From positions 1 to 61,880 of the forward strand of contig CAZNEI010000011.1 in the NCBI GenBank assembly GCA_964572045.1: a DNA stretch of 61,880 bases. The letters are read 5' to 3'. This DNA comes from CBDCKR01 sp964572045. Its GTDB lineage: Bacteria > Gemmatimonadota > Gemmatimonadetes > Longimicrobiales > Gaopeijiaceae. A program made the translations under genes and the position numbers. Positions 60,973 through 61,880 of the stretch are shown here, piece after piece (position 1 is the first letter of the stretch; each line of letters begins with the position of its first letter). Under the pieces are notes generated by a model. The model was not told where the DNA came from, made no database searches, and saw nothing but the letters and a program-made list of their open reading frames with translations.

Positions 60973-61683
60973 TTACGAGCCGGGCGGCGCGGGGGCCCCG
61001 GGCGTGAGAGGCGTACCCGAAAAGTGGATGTCCACCGGAACCGTCTGACCGTCCCCGACCTCCACGGTGGTCCTGACCTCGCCGAACCACTCGTGCCAGG
61101 CGGTGAGGTCGTACTGTCCCGGCGGGACACCTGTAATCGCGTAGGCCCCATCGTCGCCGGGCTTCGTGAAGAACCCGTTATCCAGCACCAGAATGTGCGC
61201 GATCATCTGGGAATGGATGTCGCAGAGCACGAGGATGCTGTCGGGCCTGGCGAAGACTCCGGTGAAGGTCGAGTTGGGGCGCTGGCCGCGATTGAAGTTC
61301 CGATTCCGACGCCTTCCCTTGGCATACGTATGGATGTTGTGGAGCTCGTCGTCGCTGTTGTGAAACGAGAGCTCGTCTCCCGCCATCACCGGCATCACCC
61401 GAGGCACGAAGGTGTAGTCGATCTGGTCGAGAAGAAGCCGCTCGGGCGTGCGGGGCGGCGCCGGCGTCTCGGTGGTCAGTCCCCCACCGGACAGGTAGAT
61501 CACGGCGTCCGAGACCTCGAAGAATTCATGATCGGGGATCGTCTCGAAGCTCACACGCCCCTCCACCGTACCGGTGGGCAGGCGATCGTCGGGCACCCCG
61601 GGCGCGAAGCCCGACCAGAGCAGGGGCACCACGAGGCCTCCGGTGAGCAGCGCCGTGGAGGGACGAGTCAGTCTGGTTCTCAT
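60973..61683 (-). CDS. Cupredoxin-like exported protein with carboxypeptidase-regulatory-like domain
   Basis: 236 residues from the ATG at 61683 (a TTG 6 bases earlier is possible). Signal peptide about 1-24. Copper ligands: His in DELHNIHTY, and Cys, His and Met in VLCDIHSQMIAHILV. The C-terminal ITGVPPGQYDLTAWHEWFGE has the same transthyretin-like fold as its neighbour. A basic loop (KGRRRNRNFNRGQRPN) near the copper site is unusual and could dock an acidic partner. It is paralogous to the 59832 gene. Confidence 0.83.
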   Translation of the reverse strand: MRTRLTRPSTALLTGGLVVPLLWSGFAPGVPDDRLPTGTVEGRVSFETIPDHEFFEVSDAVIYLSGGGLTTETPAPPRTPERLLLDQIDYTFVPRVMPVMAGDELSFHNSDDELHNIHTYAKGRRRNRNFNRGQRPNSTFTGVFARPDSILVLCDIHSQMIAHILVLDNGFFTKPGDDGAYAITGVPPGQYDLTAWHEWFGEVRTTVEVGDGQTVPVDIHFSGTPLTPGAPAPPGS

Positions 61684-61880
61684 CGGCAACTCTTGGATGT
61701 CTTCCTAGGTTTATTGTCGCAAGGCGTTCGACGGTCCCTGGCAACATAGCACCGGCCTGCCGCAGAACACGACCCTCAGTCTTATCCAACGGCGCATGAG
61801 CCTGAACTCGAGTCCGGTTTCCAACGGGAGTGAGCCTGAGGTCCGGGGCGAAGAGATCATTGGAGGATGATCGTGACACT
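61684..61880. promoter_or_regulatory. Upstream region of the electron-transfer module (window end)
   Basis: About 200 bases before the first gene of the minus-strand module. It is less GC-rich near 61700-61720 (cctaggtttattgtcgc), as a promoter would be, but no clear hexamer pair was found. The window ends here. Confidence 0.35.

Noticed and set aside
1..61880. tRNA, rRNA or prophage genes
   Set aside because: No cloverleaf with the T-loop GGTTCGAATCC-type pattern, no rRNA core sequence, and no integrase, terminase or portal protein was recognised.

Overview
The window is a high-GC chromosomal segment from a Gram-negative bacterium. The diderm envelope is indicated by a predicted outer-membrane barrel, several lipoproteins, Tat and Sec signal peptides, and periplasmic c-type cytochromes. 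The gene set (exported LVIVD-repeat proteins, PQQ dehydrogenases, exported metallopeptidases, bd-like oxidase with cupredoxins) and the GC-rich codon use resemble Gemmatimonadota. That taxonomic guess rests on general impression, not on a marker gene. No rRNA, tRNA, CRISPR array, transposase or phage gene was seen.

Layout. 0-7 kb (mostly plus strand): outer-membrane barrel protein, HMA copper chaperone, YjbQ protein, a penicillin-acylase-family Ntn hydrolase with a small membrane protein, a lipoprotein on the minus strand, and a DsbD/CcdA-like membrane reductase translationally coupled to a TlpA-like thioredoxin. 7-15 kb: a peroxiredoxin with an in-frame TGA at the peroxidatic cysteine and a candidate SECIS hairpin just downstream (a likely selenoprotein), a CAP-domain protein, a PQQ dehydrogenase, a lectin-like secreted protein, a frameshifted zinc alcohol dehydrogenase, a multicopper oxidase with altered copper ligands and a conserved unknown. 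15.3-25.7 kb: seven consecutive paralogous exported LVIVD-repeat proteins of about 450 residues, all on the minus strand. 25.9-33 kb: membrane spermidine-synthase-like protein, exported protein-isoaspartate methyltransferase, Nudix hydrolase, RsmB/F-type rRNA methyltransferase and the MsrPQ periplasmic methionine sulfoxide reductase. 33-43.5 kb: alkaline phosphatase plus M28 (PSMA-like) peptidase, lipoprotein, a second PQQ dehydrogenase, an Nramp-related transporter, a class I glutamine amidotransferase and a divergent LVIVD protein. 43.9-52 kb: ketopantoate-reductase-like and oxalyl-CoA-synthetase-like pair, small unknown, FKBP lipoprotein, aldo/keto reductase-RidA fusion with an APC permease, and a CDP-alcohol phosphatidyltransferase.

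52-61.7 kb (minus strand) looks like one electron-transfer module: two cupredoxin-like proteins, a bd-type oxidase subunit I homologue lacking the quinol-binding loop, a dihaem c cytochrome, a membrane-anchored monohaem c cytochrome, a dihaem c/ethylbenzene-dehydrogenase-type haem protein, and a Tat-exported FAD dehydrogenase. Several junctions overlap by 4 nt. My reading is that the flavoprotein passes electrons through the cytochromes and cupredoxins to an oxidase that uses cytochrome c rather than quinol. The two other strongest leads are the peroxiredoxin selenoprotein and the seven-copy LVIVD array.
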